Of a DNA stretch of 64,000 nucleotides, positions 63,627 to 64,000 are shown one piece after another. A program made the position numbers and the translations under genes. The stretch spans positions 558,001 through 622,000 of the forward strand of contig NZ_JQNN01000001.1 of the NCBI RefSeq assembly GCF_000745265.1. Direction: 5' to 3'. The notes beneath the pieces were generated by a model. The model was not told the DNA's origin and ran no database searches. It was given only the letters and a program-made list of their open reading frames with translations. Source of the stretch: Massilia sp. 9096 (GTDB lineage: Bacteria; Pseudomonadota; Gammaproteobacteria; Burkholderiales; Burkholderiaceae_D). Within the stretch, counting starts at the first letter, position 1, and each line of letters begins with the position of its first letter.

Positions 63627-64000
63627 ATGGCTGCTGCCCCGTTTCCGTTGGTTGATCTCCGCACCGTCGCCAACGCGCAAAACGAGTGGGTCGCACTGTC
63701 ATTGCGCGCCGACAGCGGCGCCACGCTGCAGACGCTGTTCGGCACGACCGACCTGCTGGCCGCCATCGCGCCGCTCGACTGCATCGTCCAGTTCGACGAT
63801 CCCGCCATCCTGACTCAGAACCTGCTCGCCGTGCTGCCGCCGAACCGCGTGCTGCTGGCGGTGCCGGTGCAGGCGCTCGCACAGGACGACGCGGCGCGCC
63901 ACATGACCGAACTGCAGGCGGGCGGCTACCGCGTGCTGGTCGACGGCGTCGCGCCGCCCGGCGTGACGCTGCCGCCGGCCTTGCGCAGGCTGGCGCGCGA
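63627..64000 (+). CDS. Unidentified protein, 3' end outside the window
   Basis: The frame from ATG 63627 stays open to the window end (124 residues visible: MAAAPFPLVDLRTVANAQNE ... GVTLPPALRRLAR). The sequence LDCIVQFDDPAILTQNLLAVLPPNRVLLAVP has the alternating beta/alpha feel of a TIM-barrel/EAL-like N-terminus. I suspect a degenerate EAL or EAL-HDOD protein, but the identification is weak without the rest. The upstream 100 bp are AT-rich, suitable for a promoter, and no good ribosome-binding site is visible. Confidence 0.5.
   Translation, partial: MAAAPFPLVDLRTVANAQNEWVALSLRADSGATLQTLFGTTDLLAAIAPLDCIVQFDDPAILTQNLLAVLPPNRVLLAVPVQALAQDDAARHMTELQAGGYRVLVDGVAPPGVTLPPALRRLAR

Noticed and set aside
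1..64000. CRISPR arrays, insertion sequences, integrases or prophage genes
   Set aside because: I saw no regularly spaced repeats, transposase or integrase motifs, or phage structural genes anywhere in the window.

Overview
The window is a GC-rich (roughly two-thirds G+C by eye), densely coded chromosomal segment of a betaproteobacterium. The gene content and order (ybgC-tolQRAB-pal-cpoB, ribH-nusB, ffs-dnaX-ybaB-recR, glyA-nrdR) and the protein flavour point to Burkholderiales, most likely Oxalobacteraceae of the Massilia/Telluria type. This is an inference from memory of the families, not a search. I see no phage, transposase, integrase or CRISPR array; the region reads as core genome with a few accessory insertions.

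Layout. 1-4.6 kb: the end of an Ala/Glu/Arg-rich coiled-coil protein, a secreted PHB-depolymerase-like esterase, a small membrane protein, a DUF475/TerC-like membrane protein and a DUF212 (PAP2-like) protein. 4.8-9.2 kb: an RND efflux adaptor and pump closed by a strong terminator. 9.4-15.5 kb: a Gly/Thr/Ser-rich lipoprotein, a long inverted-repeat element (copy A), NAD(P)H-hydrate dehydratase, a histidine phosphatase, a TcyP-type cystine transporter, a 5'-nucleotidase and a leaderless SLT-fold protein. 15.5-21.2 kb: tRNA-Lys(UUU) and the complete Tol-Pal operon on the minus strand. 21.4-24.5 kb: a YdfG-like reductase, glyA preceded by a ZTP riboswitch, inverted-repeat element copy B and nrdR.

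24.6-29.9 kb: minor type IV pilins (pilV-pilW-pilX, then pilE-fimT), joined by ATGA stop/start overlaps, with ribD overlapping the end of fimT and ribE following. 30.1-39.1 kb is an accessory stretch: a low-GC DUF695 protein, a MORN-repeat/TonB-C protein, an S9 peptidase, an N-terminally truncated LysR regulator beside an MFS exporter, and a large M16 peptidase. 39.4-41.5 kb: riboflavin genes resume with ribBX (DHBP synthase with a degenerate GTP cyclohydrolase II-like half), ribH and nusB. 42-48.6 kb: an SLT transglycosylase, ubiD, 4.5S RNA, dnaX (two apparent frameshifts), ybaB and recR.

48.6-58.7 kb: a glycosyltransferase overlapping a DUF2334 deacetylase-like gene, a lipoprotein, a penicillin-acylase-family hydrolase, and a REC-PAS-GGDEF-EAL protein next to a CHASE8-type hybrid histidine kinase. 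59-63.5 kb: ybdD-cstA (carbon-starvation/pyruvate-type transporter) divergent from a Cache-domain histidine kinase and a NarL-type regulator, a plausible carbon-source sensing unit. The window ends inside an unidentified protein.

Points most worth a second look: the paired ~120-bp inverted-repeat elements downstream of genes, the ZTP riboswitch on glyA, the dnaX frame changes, the headless LysR gene, the palindrome-rich cstA control region, and a small structured element before the leaderless SLT protein.
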